In this document: positions 33,968 to 43,301 of the stretch, piece by piece
How the letters are laid out: the number at the start of each line of letters is the position of its first letter
Numbering within the stretch: position 1 is the first letter of the stretch
From: Conus ventricosus
Taxonomy: Eukaryota; Mollusca; Gastropoda; Neogastropoda; Conidae
Direction of reading: 5' to 3'
Assembly: GCA_018398815.1 (NCBI GenBank)
Contig: CM031618.1
Span: 48,470,813 to 48,534,812 of the forward strand
Length of the DNA stretch: 64,000 nt
Notes under the pieces: model-generated
Databases searched by the model: none
What the model was told of the DNA's origin: nothing
The model's input: the letters and a program-made list of their open reading frames with translations, nothing else
Program-made: the position numbers and the translations under genes

Positions 33968-34774
33968 TTAGTTAAAACAAGTTAAAAGAGGAATCTTAAA
34001 ACTATCTACAAATTTGTTTCGAGCGTGTTGCGCTGTTGTCATCAGGATGGTTTTTGGTTTGCCCACCGCCGATGTTATATAGCTGTGTGGGCTCCCGTTT
34101 GCGGTTGTTTGCACGTGCGGGTTGGCTGCACGTGTTTTTGGGGGGCTTTCAGGTTTTTGTTTTGGGTGTGTTCACTAACAACGATTTCCATTTATGCCTG
34201 CAGTTGTTTACTATTTCTGTTTTGGTGTGTTTAAAGTTGCTAAGTGTGGTTTGCATAGTATTAACCATTTTTCAGTCAAACATAGGTTGCACCTTTTTGA
34301 AACATTGCTGTATGGTGATGCTCTTTTTATTGATTTTCCAGGATATATTGTAGCTTGTTTTTGCGTCTTTAAGTTTCCAGATATATTTGCTCAGTTCTGT
34401 TTGGTTTTTTATATTTTTCTTTATTAAATGACTGTTTGTGGTTTGCATATCTGGTTTTGAAGTGGTTTTCAGTGATCCCTATGTATGTTTATTTTTCATT
34501 TTCTGATGTCACAGTAGCCTGGTATACAATGTTGTTGTGAAGACATTTATTGTTTAGTGGGCACTGCTCCTTTCTGGTGCAATTGCAAGATTTCCTTTCT
34601 TCACCCTTCTTTGCTGTGTTGATTTTCATTTTGTTGGATGCGTCAATTAGGTTTTTGAGGTTGGGCATACATGAGTACGATAGTTTGACAGTGTTTTTGT
34701 TAAATATTTTGGACAGTTTGGGTTCTTTTGGAAATGAAGTTGTTAGGATTTTGAAGAATTCTTTCCTATGTTTG
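33968..34774 (-). repeat. Downstream pseudo-LTR (pLTR) direct repeat of the PLE
   Basis: It begins TTAGTTAAAACAAGTTAAAA and matches 36,369-37,166 in the same orientation with small indels. It contains the GIY-YIG coding end, the 3' untranslated region and the hammerhead-like motif. Confidence 0.9.
34002..34050 (-). ncRNA. Hammerhead ribozyme-like motif in the downstream pLTR
   Basis: The - strand reads CCATC-CTGATGA, an 18-nt helix II region with AGCG/CGCT, GAAAC, AAATTTGTA, then GATAG. CUGAUGA and GAAA are exact; ACA/UGU closes a short helix III, the predicted site is after GUA and helix I is AUC/GAU. Four bases precede AGCG in helix II, including an insertion relative to the upstream copy, so activity may be impaired. 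Hammerheads are an established feature of PLE pLTRs. Confidence 0.65.
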
Positions 34775-36368
34775 TTTTGAGTTTCCCGTCGTATGGGGGA
34801 TACCATATGATTTTTCTTTTCCTGTTTTCTTGCTTTTATTTGTGTTGCTGTCTGGGTTGTATTGTAATTTGTAATTGTATCCACTTGTTTGTAGTGCCTC
34901 CTGGTATTCTACTGCTGCATTGTTGAACACACTCTCACTGCATGACAGGTTTGATAGTCTCTGTTTATGCCATGGGGTATGGTCTTTAATACAGATGGTG
35001 GATGGTTACTTTTGGTGTGTACATAAAGAAGTGTATCGTTGGGTTTCTTGTATGGTTTATATATGTGATTGTTGAGATCCAGTGATGTCTAAGTAGTTCA
35101 CTACCTTTTTGTTTGCTTCAATGGTAATCTTTAAGTTGTGGTTTTGGAAGATTTTGCATAGTTCTTTCTTCTTGTTTTCGATGGTTCTTGGGTTGTTGGT
35201 TAGTGCAGCAAGGCCATCGTCTCTGTATAGTCCGACTTGTTTTCCGAGTTTTTTTTCTTGATGTTGGACAGCATGAATAGTCCGACCAGTTCACATGTTT
35301 CTGCACCATCATATGATCCCATGGTTACGTCGAATGTTGAGTTTCTGTTGGTTTTCCTGATCCAGGTTTCATTTTTGCTGTTGTAGTAATGTTTTCTTGG
35401 TGTGGAGAATGATTTCCATTTCTGACCCTGTTATGTCTGTGTGGTTACTGGCAAACTTCAGGGCTTTGGTGAGTAGTTCCTCATCTGTAGATGGGTAAAA
35501 GTCCACTATGTCAATGTGATGAATACTGTATTGCTTTGTTTATTGGATTTTTGAACCATTGGATATACTTCGTATGTGTTCTTCCAGAGGTTGTATTCAG
35601 AGTTTTGATTTTTACGTTCTTTATTATTTTTTCCAGAATTTTCTTGCTTATTTTGCCTAATTCAGATTTGGATGGGTTTATTAGTCTACATGTTGGATTG
35701 TTATGAAAATTGGGCTTGTGGTCTTTGAGTGTTATGAAAGCTTCTTTTGTTGCTGTCGCTTCTATCCTGTCACTTAGGTCTATGCGCTCTGCAAGTTCTT
35801 TTTCTTTTGTGCGGATACTGTCCTGTATATTTTTGTCGGCTTTTTTGTAGTTTTTCTGGATGTTTTTGTCAAGGAGTTGAGTATTCTTTTGGTTCCATTT
35901 GTAGTAATTGCTAGTTTTATCAGCCTTCACAAATATTTTTTGTCATTTTGTACTTGTTTTATTTGTTTTTTTTAGTGTTGTTTGGAAACCGTTGTTAGAT
36001 TTTTTTAATTCAATATTGGTTATTCATTCTTTCATTTGATCTTCAAAGGGTTTCATTTCGTCTATGGCTGGTGGTGATCGCCATTGATTTGAAATCGTAG
36101 GTGTTTTTTCTCCTTTTTTTGCATTTGGGTTCAGAAAAAAGAATGCTTTCCATCTCATATTATGCACAAACTTTTCTGTTTGTTCTATAATTTTTTTGTA
36201 TATGATTGCGGATTAGAAAACGGTATATTTTTTGTTGACTGCCTAAAATTGGTTTCCTCCATTTAAAATCCTTCAGGCCACAGTGCTCAACGTGAGGAGC
36301 GATTAAGATCAGTATATTTAAAATGCCTAAAACAATTTTTTAAGTGCTCAACCCCTTGGGGAGCAACA

Positions 36369-37166
36369 TTAGTTAAAACAAGTTAAAAGAGGAATCTTAA
36401 AACTATCTACAAATTTGTTTCGAGCCTGTTGCGCTGTCATCAGGATGGTTTTTGGTTTGGCCCACCGCCGATGTTATATAGCGTGTGGGCCCCGTTTGCG
36501 GTTGTTTGCACGTGCGGGTTGGCTGCACGTGTTTTTGGGGGGCTTTCAGGTTTTTGTTTTTGGGTGTGTTCACTAACAACGATTTCCATTTATGCCTGCA
36601 GTTGTTTACTATTCTGTTTTGGTGTTTAAAGTATGCTAAGTGTGGGTTGCATAGTATTAACCATTTTTCAGTTAAACATAGGTTGCACCTTTTTGAAACA
36701 TTGCTGTATGGTGATGCTCTTTTTATATTTTCCAGGATATATTGTAGCTTGTTTTTGCGTCTTTAAGTTTCCAGATATATTTGCTCAGTTCTGTTTGGTT
36801 TTTTATATTTTTCTTTATTAAATGACGCTTGTGGTTTGCATATCTGGTTTGAAGTGGTTTTCAGTGATCCCTATGTATGTTTCTTTTTCATTTTCTGATG
36901 TCACAGTAGCCTGGTATACAATGTTGTTGTGAAGACATTTATTGTTTAGTGGGCACTGCTCCTTTCTGGTGCAATTGCAAGATTTCCTTTCTTCACCCTT
37001 CTTTGCTGTGTTGATTTTCATTTTGTGGATGCGTCAATTAGGTTTTTGAGGTTGGGCATACATGAGTACGATAGTTTGACAGTGTTTTGTTAAATATTTT
37101 GGACAGTTTGGGTTCTTTTGGAAATGAAGTTGTTAGGATTTTGAAGAATTCTTTCCCTATGTTTGC
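36369..37166 (-). mobile_element. Upstream partial PLE copy (tandem pLTR)
   Basis: 798 bp matching the 3' third of the main copy, head-to-tail and immediately upstream on the - strand. It starts inside the coding region (before KMKINTAKKGEERKSCNC) and ends at the same TTAG terminus that abuts the main copy. PLEs typically carry such a 5'-truncated tandem partner. Confidence 0.88.
36403..36448 (-). ncRNA. Hammerhead ribozyme-like motif in the upstream pLTR
   Basis: CTGATGA, then CAGCGCAACAGGCTC, then GAAAC, AAATTTGTA and GATAG. Core bases are intact and the helix II region is shorter than in the downstream copy. Helix I AUC/GAU and helix III ACA/UGU are as in the downstream copy. Confidence 0.68.
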
Positions 37167-37240
37167 CACTGCAGATATGTATGCGATCTCCCCCTATTTC
37201 TTCAATCTTAGACATAAGAGCAAGCTTTGTTTATAATTCA

Positions 37241-37245
<5 letters not shown>

Positions 37246-37283
<38 letters not shown>
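37246..37283. repeat. (TA)n tract
   Basis: TA tract directly before the first unit of the hammerhead-bearing array. Confidence 0.95.
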
Positions 37284-37286
<3 letters not shown>

Positions 37287-37491
37287 GCTGAAGAATTAAG
37301 TAGTGGGGGAAAACATGTGCAGGTTGACACTTCTTCCATTATTATAGTAGTGACTTTGCAAAGATTTGAAATTTAAAAACATTGAAAATAAAAGAAATGG
37401 GAAACATATATTATAAATACGAAAACCCTTCGCTAGCTGCATGACGGAACCATCGCAATCCTCTTGAAGGCAGACCTACATGTATTGCTTG

Positions 37492-37532
37492 CTCCGAGGC
37501 CTTTCGTCTGCTGGATCGGACTCATCAGAGAG
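37492..37532 (-). ncRNA. Hammerhead ribozyme, near-intact
   Basis: The - strand has CTCT-CTGATGA-GTCC...AGAC-GAAA, then GGCCTCGGAG. The core is exact; helix II keeps three pairs plus a C-A mismatch at its fourth, and helix I has one G-U wobble. Confidence 0.78.
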
Positions 37533-38312
37533 ACACGGCTGATCGTGTTTGTGCTCTTGGCGTCAAATAGAGACACACCACAGTCCGTAATTCTGTGGTG
37601 TTCTCACCACCAAGGGTTCAAAAAAAGAATCCAACAGCACACCCCAAAGCAGCCAGCGAAAGTTAGTAATAAAACAGAACGAAAGTGTGGAGAGGAAAAA
37701 AAGTTGCTGAATAAACTAAAAACATTATGCTAACAGTATAAATGTAGGGGACAATCTTTGAGCCAATGCTTGAGGATCCATTTAAGGATGCAAGGGAGAT
37801 CAAAAGATATGGAACAGTCTGAATGGTCAGTTCTGCTGTTCAATAACCCAAACATTGTCAGCGGCTAGGAATTGTGCAGAACAATCTTTACTTTGATCTC
37901 CTGAGAAATGCAATCGCCCACTGATTGACCAAACAAATATAAGTTGAGCAATTAAGTAGTGCGGGAAAACAAGTTCAGGTTAACATTCTTCCATCATTAC
38001 AGTAATGACTTGGCAAAGATTTGAAATTTAGGAGAAAAAAAATTGAAGATGAAGAAAATGGGAAACATTAAATTATAAATACGAAAACCCTCCACTAGCT
38101 GCATGAGGGAACCATTTATATATATAATGCTTTAGTTTTTCAGCAACTTTTTTCCTCTCCACACTTTGTTTCGTTCCATTTTACTACCCTTCGCTGGCTG
38201 CTTTGGGGTGCTGTTGCATTCTTTTTGAACCCTTGGTGATGAGAACACCACAGAATTATGGGCTGTGGGGTGTCTCTATTTGACACCAAGAGCACAGACA
38301 CAATCAGCCGGT

Positions 38313-38352
38313 CTCCCTATGAGTCCGATCCAGTGGGCGAAAGGCCTAGGAG
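38313..38352 (+). ncRNA. Hammerhead ribozyme, core broken
   Basis: CTGATGA is reduced to CTATGA and GGAC is GGGC. Helix I CTCC/GGAG and GAAAGGCCTA are retained. It is predicted to be inactive as read. Confidence 0.7.
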
Positions 38353-38970
38353 CAGGCAATACAAATAAATGTGCCTTTTAGAGGGGATTGCGATGGGTTT
38401 CCCCCAGGCAGCTAGTGAAGGGTTTTTTCATATTATAATATATTATCCCCATTTTCTTCATCTCAAATTTTTTTTTTAAAGTTCAAATCTTTGCCAAGTC
38501 ATTACTATAATGACGGAAGAATTGTTAACCTGCACTTTTTTTCCCCCACTACTTAATTGTTCAGCATTATATTTTTGGTCAATCAGTGGGAGATTGCATC
38601 TCTTAGGAATCCAAGTAAAGGTTGGTTTTTATCAATTCTTAGCCACTCACAATTGCTTGGGTTATTGAACAGCAGAGCTGACCACTCAGACTGTTCCATT
38701 ACTTTTGATCTCCCTTGCATCCTTGAATGGATCCTCAAGCAAAGGCTCTAAGATTGTCCCCTACATTTTATACTGTTTAAATAATGCTTTTAGTTTTTCA
38801 GCAACTTTTTTCTCTCCACACTTTTGTTTTGTTCCATTTTACTACCCTTCGCTGGCTGCTTTGTGGGTGCTGTTGCATTCTTTTTGAACCCTGGTGATGA
38901 GAACACCACAGACTTATGACTGTGGTGTGTCTCTATTTGACACCAAGAGCACAGACACAATCAGCCGTGT

Positions 38971-39011
38971 CTCCCTGATGAGTCCGATCCAGTGGACGAA
39001 AGGCCTAGGAG
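38971..39011 (+). ncRNA. Hammerhead ribozyme, intact
   Basis: CTCC-CTGATGA-GTCC, an 8-nt loop, GGAC-GAAA, then GGCCTAGGAG. All invariant bases are present; helices I (4 bp), II (4 bp) and III (3 bp) are perfect, and predicted cleavage follows A39007 (CUA). It is the best copy in the array. Confidence 0.87.
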
Positions 39012-39632
39012 CAGGCAATACAAATAAATGTGCCTTTGAGAGGGATTGCGATGGTTCCCTCAGGCAGCTAGTGAAGGGTTTCTCATATTTATAATATATT
39101 ATCCCCATTTTCTTCATCTTCAATTTTTTTTTTTTTAAAGTTCAAATCTTGCCAAGTCATTACTATAATGACGGAAGAATTGTTAACCTGCACTTGTTTT
39201 CCCCCACTACTTAATTGTTCACATTATATTGTTTGTGTCAATCAGTGGGAGATTGCATCTCTTAGGAGATCCAAGTAAAGGTTGGTTTATACAATTCTTA
39301 GCCACTCACAATGCTTGGGTTTATGAACAGCAGAGCTGACCACTCAGACTGTTCCATTACTTTTGATCTCCCTTGCATCCTTGAATGGATCCTCAAGCAT
39401 AGCTCAAAGATTGTCCCCTAAAATTTTATACTGTTTAAATAATGCTTTTAGTTTTTCAGCAACTTTTTTCCTCTCCACACTTTTGTTTTGTTCCATTTTA
39501 CTACCCTCGCTGGCTGCTTTGAGGGTGCTGTTGCATTCTTTTTTGAACCCTTGGTGATGAGAACACCACAGAATTATGGACTGTGGTGTGTCTCTATTTG
39601 ACACCAAGAGCACAGACACAATCAGTCCGTGT

Positions 39633-39672
39633 CTCCCTGATGATCCGATCCAGCGGACGAAAGGCCTAGGAG
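39633..39672 (+). ncRNA. Hammerhead ribozyme, one helix II base missing
   Basis: CTGATGA is followed by TCC instead of GTCC, removing the closing base of helix II next to the core. All other elements match the intact copies. Confidence 0.75.
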
Positions 39673-39887
39673 CAGGCAATACAAATAAATGTGCCTTTGA
39701 GAGGGATTGCGATGGTTCCCACAGGCAGCTAGTGAAGGGTTTCTCATATTTATAATAATTATCCCCATTTTCTTCATCTTCAATTTTTTTATTTTTTTTA
39801 AAGTTCAAATCTTTGCCAAGTCATTACTATAATGACGGAAGAATTGTTAACCTGCACTTGTTTTCCCCCACTACTTAATTGTTCAGC

Positions 39888-39888
<1 letters not shown>

Positions 39889-39936
<48 letters not shown>

Positions 39937-39945
39937 TATATATAT
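39889..39945. repeat. (TA)n tract
   Basis: TA tract at the right end of the hammerhead array. Confidence 0.95.
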
Positions 39946-40225
39946 ACACGGCGCTCCTTTTTTTCTTCAATTCATGCGTTCCAGTAAGACACTTTTTTAA
40001 AAATCTCACCAGTCGTTCCTCCATATTGAAAAAGCCGTTTTTCTTTCAAATGCAGTTAGTAGATAAATAGATATGAGAGAGACAGGAACAGAGAAAGAAA
40101 TTTACGGCGCTCCTTTTTTCTTCAATGCATGCATTCCAGTAAGGCACCTTGATTTAAAATCTCATCAGTCATTTTCTCCTTATCCAAAAAGCCGTTTTCT
40201 TTCAAATAGGTAAGTAGACAGATAA

Positions 40226-40277
<52 letters not shown>

Positions 40278-40345
40278 CGGCGCTCATTTTTTTCTTCAAT
40301 GCATGCGTTCCAATACGGCACCTTGATTTAAAATCTCAGCGATCA
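39946..40345. repeat. Dispersed repeat, three tandem partial copies with GA tract
   Basis: Three copies starting near ACGGCGCTC, then TTTTTTCTTCAATGCATGCG and TTCCAGTAAGGCACC, with the middle and end (AAAAGCCGTTTTCTTTCAAA) in the first two. A GA tract (40,231-40,272) separates the last two. A related end occurs at 33,790-33,840. Confidence 0.7.
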
Positions 40346-40560
40346 AACCAGTCTAGCCTGACTGTCTTAGCTAGGGGAGTTAACCCTGGGCCCTAACATA
40401 AAAGCAATGCTCTTATCCACACAGGCCTATAAGTCCGCTCCCCTCCCCTTGCTCCCCCACCCCACCCCCCACACCTTTCTCCCATTGACTCTCTCTCACT
40501 CAACCCCGCCTCCATTTACTTTTAAAGAGGCTAACCACTTACGTCGTGTGCTTGTGTCAG
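40346..40560. other. Intron sequence before exon F
   Basis: The segment GGGGAGTTAACCCTGGGCCC and a C-rich stretch, with no feature I can assign. It ends at the CAG acceptor of exon F. Confidence 0.45.
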
Positions 40561-40748
40561 GGGCCTTCTGGTCGTGCTGTCGCTGAGCGCTTTCAACAGC
40601 TACAGGAGCGCGGATCAAGAGAATACCACTCCGCAAGAACAGCGAAGGCCACGGGGCCGTGTACCGCCAGGGCGTGGGCGGAAATGACGTCAGGCGAGAT
40701 CTGGAAACGGCTTGGAGAAAACTGCGGGAGGAGAATGTGATTACACAG
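40561..40748 (+). CDS. Methyltransferase exon F (frameshifted)
   Basis: CAG acceptor at 40,558-40,560 and GT at 40,749. One frame reads GLLVVLSLSAFNSYRSADQE, the strand that follows LKPG in SABATH proteins; a second reads TGAVYRQGVGGNDVRRDLET then AWRKLREENVITQ, matching the alpha-helical cap before the EEF motif. The two frames differ by one indel in the middle, and one further G is needed at the 5' end to join exon E in phase. The end is in phase 0 and fits exon G. Confidence 0.68.
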
Positions 40749-40764
40749 GTTGTGTCCTGCTGTT

Positions 40765-40862
40765 GTTTTTCGTTTGGGTTTGTTGTTGCTGTTGTTATTG
40801 TTGTCGTTGTTGTTGCTGTTGTTATTGTTGTTGTTGTTGATTCTGTTTTTCGTTGTTGTTGT
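40765..40862. repeat. (GTT)n microsatellite
   Basis: Imperfect GTT/ATT repeats after exon F. Confidence 0.93.
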
Positions 40863-40907
40863 TTTACTTAAGTTATGAAGCACATTACCGAAAACATCGG
40901 AGTCGAA

Positions 40908-41415
40908 CAATAAACTGCCATTTTAGACTAACCGGTCCAAGATGGCGACTAATAAACTGCCATTTTAGACAAACCGGTCCAAGATGGCGACTAATAAACT
41001 GCCATTTTAGACTAACCAGTCCAAGATGGCGACTAATAAACTGCCATTTCAGACAAACCGGTCCAAGATGGCGACTAATAAACTGCCATTTCAGACAAAC
41101 CGGGTCCAAGATGGCGACTAATAAACTGCCATTTTAGACTAACCGGTCCAAGATGGCGACTGATGAACTGCCATTTTAGACTAACCGGTCCAAGACGGCG
41201 ACTAATTTACTGCCATTTTAGACTAACCGGTCCAAGATGGCGACTGATGAACTGTCATTTTAGACTAACCGGTCCAAGATGGCGACTAATTAACTGCCAT
41301 TTTAGACTAACCGGTCCAAGATGGCGACTGATGAACTGCTATTTTAGACTAACCGGTCCAAGATGGCGACTAATAAACTGCCATTTTAGACTAACCGGTC
41401 CAAGATGGCGACTTT
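40908..41415. repeat. 42-bp minisatellite, 12 units
   Basis: Each unit has GATGGCGACTAATAAACTGC, CATTTTAGACTAACCGGTCC and AA. Units carry a CCAAGATGGCGAC word and vary at TAATAA/TGATGA/TAATTA. Period 42 produces long spurious frames on both strands. Confidence 0.95.
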
Positions 41416-41639
41416 CTAGTGTGAAAAAAAAACCTTGCTGTGTGTCTATCTTCCCATGTAACAGGTTGTTCTTCTGAACACACTGTTCTTTCACTGTTTT
41501 TCACTACACTCGTATCCAATCCCCTGATATTACACCTTAATCAACAGTGAGAAATGAAATTCAAATATGTGCTGAGACGAGGACAATTTGAAAGACAGAT
41601 ATTTTTGTGGATATCCGTTGCATGCAATCCAAGGAGCAC

Positions 41640-41976
41640 CTCTTTTATTCATTTATTTATTTATTTATTTATTTATTCATTCATCTATTTATTTATCTAT
41701 TAATTTTGTCAAGACTATACACGCGCGCGCGCGCTCAGACACACAAAGACAAACACACATAATCACACATGCGCGTGCATGTACGTACATACACACCTTT
41801 GTGTTTGCATCGAAAGACTTTTTTGAGGAGTACCTGATTATAAGCATTTATAGTTCACATCTGTGAGTGTGTGTGCGGGGGGGGGGGGGGGGGGGATATT
41901 TCTGCACACACACGCACGCACACACACACACACACACGCGCGCGTGCGCGCACACGCACACACACGCACACGCACG

Positions 41977-42051
<75 letters not shown>

Positions 42052-42090
42052 ACTGAAACCAGTTTATTGTCAGATTAACTCAAGGTTGTA

Positions 42091-42155
<65 letters not shown>
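41640..42155. repeat. (TTTA)n, poly-G and (CA)n tracts
   Basis: TTTA tract (41,645-41,700), G run (41,878-41,895), alternating CA/CG tract (41,908-42,049) and CA tract (42,093-42,152). Confidence 0.92.
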
Positions 42156-42156
<1 letters not shown>

Positions 42157-42279
42157 GGGCCCTTATCTACTGAATCCAGAAAAAAGGGGGACAACTCTTA
42201 GAGGGAGAGAGAGAGAGAGGGAAAGGTGCAAAAGGATACAAGACAGAATTTAATGGAGAGAATTCTTTTTTTTAATGTC

Positions 42280-42288
42280 CTTTTTTTC

Positions 42289-42349
<61 letters not shown>

Positions 42350-42359
42350 TGTGTGTGTG

Positions 42360-42399
<40 letters not shown>

Positions 42400-42620
42400 G
42401 AGAGAGAGAGAGTGAGTGCATGTGTGTACATGTGCTAGTGTATGAGAGGGTGTGTGTGGTGGGGTGTAGGGTGGTGTGGTGTGGTGGTGATGGCGTGTAT
42501 GTTGTGGTGTGTTTTGTGGAGATGTGTTTAATTGTGTGTTTATGTATGTGTGTGTATGTGAATTATGTTCCTTTTTGTGTTTAATTGTGTGTTTATGTGT
42601 GTGTGTGTTTGTGAATTATG
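42280..42620. repeat. Compound GT, TA, GT and GA microsatellite
   Basis: GT then TA (42,299-42,346), GT and GA tracts, followed by degenerate GT-rich sequence with a duplicated segment TTTAATTGTGTGTTTATGTG. Confidence 0.92.
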
Positions 42621-42871
42621 TTCCTTTTCTTTGAATGAAAAATGTTGACATTCTGTTCATAATATTTTATAATGCCAGTACAACCATGGTTAATCTGACA
42701 ATAATTTGGTTTCAGTCAGTCAGTGTGTGTGATCGCGGTCAATAATAAACTAAGCTACAAATCAGCTTTAAAGTGAGGTGACTGCAGACGAAATTTGAAA
42801 CAAATTTAAAAAGGAATTTAAAGCAACTCCGCCGGTCAACATGAACTAACAAATTGCAAGACAGCACACGG

Positions 42872-42901
42872 CGCGTCTTGACCACTAAGGTCTTCTTCAG
42901 G
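42872..42901 (-). ncRNA. Degenerate hammerhead-like motif, left copy of the pair
   Basis: CTGAAGA is core-compatible, then AGACC...GGTC as helix II, but AAGAC replaces GAAAC. Likely inactive. Confidence 0.45.
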
Positions 42902-42987
42902 CGAGATAAAACCATCTCTCGCCGAATTTGACAAGATACGTGATTGCTCGTTCTTCATTTTCATTGTCCTGAGTGGTGTTCATCTGC

Positions 42988-43017
42988 CTAATGAAGATCT
43001 AAGAGGTCGAAACGCGT
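42988..43017 (+). ncRNA. Degenerate hammerhead-like motif, right copy of the pair
   Basis: CTAATGA (one core change from CTGATGA), GATC...GGTC helix II, then GAAAC, GCGTC. The GAAAC and a GUC cleavage triplet are intact; the G to A change in the core should abolish activity. Confidence 0.5.
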
Positions 43018-43076
43018 CGTGTTTTGTCTTGTAATTTGTTTGTCCGTGTTAACTGGTGGAGTTACTTTAAATTGTT

Positions 43077-43300
43077 TTGTTGTTGTTGTTGTTGTTGTTG
43101 TTGTCGTACTCTGGCTAAAAGACTCCAGGGATCATCCGAACAGCCGAAGCACTTGAACACTATGGTACAAATGCATCAGCTGGGATGAGAACATTACGCC
43201 ACGTGGGCAGCCACACTCCTCCACACTCCAGGGGATTTGGAGACTGATAATCTTATGCTAGGAACTGTCATGACTGAAGACAATCTCCGCATAACTATGC
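43077..43300. other. (GTT)n tract and unassigned intron sequence
   Basis: Short GTT tract (43,077-43,104), then about 200 bp with nothing recognised. Confidence 0.5.
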
Positions 43301-43301
43301 A

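Larger units (their letters stand above)
33968..36368 (-). mobile_element. Penelope-like element, main copy
   Basis: The - strand encodes, in order, KADKTSNYYKWN...TLKDHKPNFHNNPTCRLINP (35,511-35,930), [15 protein letters not shown] and [20 protein letters not shown] (35,100-35,330, with the PLE-type YRDD reverse transcriptase active site) and finally KLSYSCMPNLKNLIDASNKM, a cysteine-rich CNCTRKEQCPLNNKCLHNN segment and NIVYQATVTSENEK (34,489-34,884), the start of a GIY-YIG endonuclease. Frameshifts break the ORF. The 3' 807 bp is repeated directly upstream (36,369-37,166), the pseudo-LTR arrangement of PLEs. Confidence 0.88.
37286..39893. repeat. Array of ~660-bp hammerhead-bearing repeats with an internal inversion
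   Basis: Units start or end with ATGCTGAACAATTAAGTAGT and GGTCAATCAGTGGGAGATTG. Order along the + strand: a full unit with RNA sense on the - strand (37,286-37,945), a truncated one in the same sense (37,946-38,115), then a partial unit (38,118-38,572) and two full units (38,577-39,229 and 39,233-39,893) with RNA sense on the + strand. The ribozyme-to-ribozyme distances are 658 and 662 bp. Both outer ends abut TA tracts. The units have no convincing gene and look like a non-autonomous, retrozyme-like family. Confidence 0.88.
42813..43074. repeat. Inverted pair of ~88-bp hammerhead-like PLE tails
   Basis: 42,813-42,902 and 42,986-43,074 are diverged inverted copies separated by about 83 bp. 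Both carry a GACC/GGTC-type helix II segment next to ACGCG, then TGTCTTG and AATTTGTT. The outer ends (GGAATTTAAAGCAACTCCGC) also match. The spacer starts with its own GCGAGA...TCTCGC hairpin. Confidence 0.75.

Noticed and set aside
34025..34427. + strand frames rich in Phe and Cys in the PLE region
   Set aside because: They are antisense shadows of the GIY-YIG coding and 3' region on the - strand.
39404..39808. 134-codon antisense frame in a hammerhead unit, reminiscent of a circular RNA with an antisense protein
   Set aside because: The frame is not kept in the other units (stops and shifts at 38,914-39,123 and 37,464-37,733), and no known domain is seen. Chance is the simplest reading.
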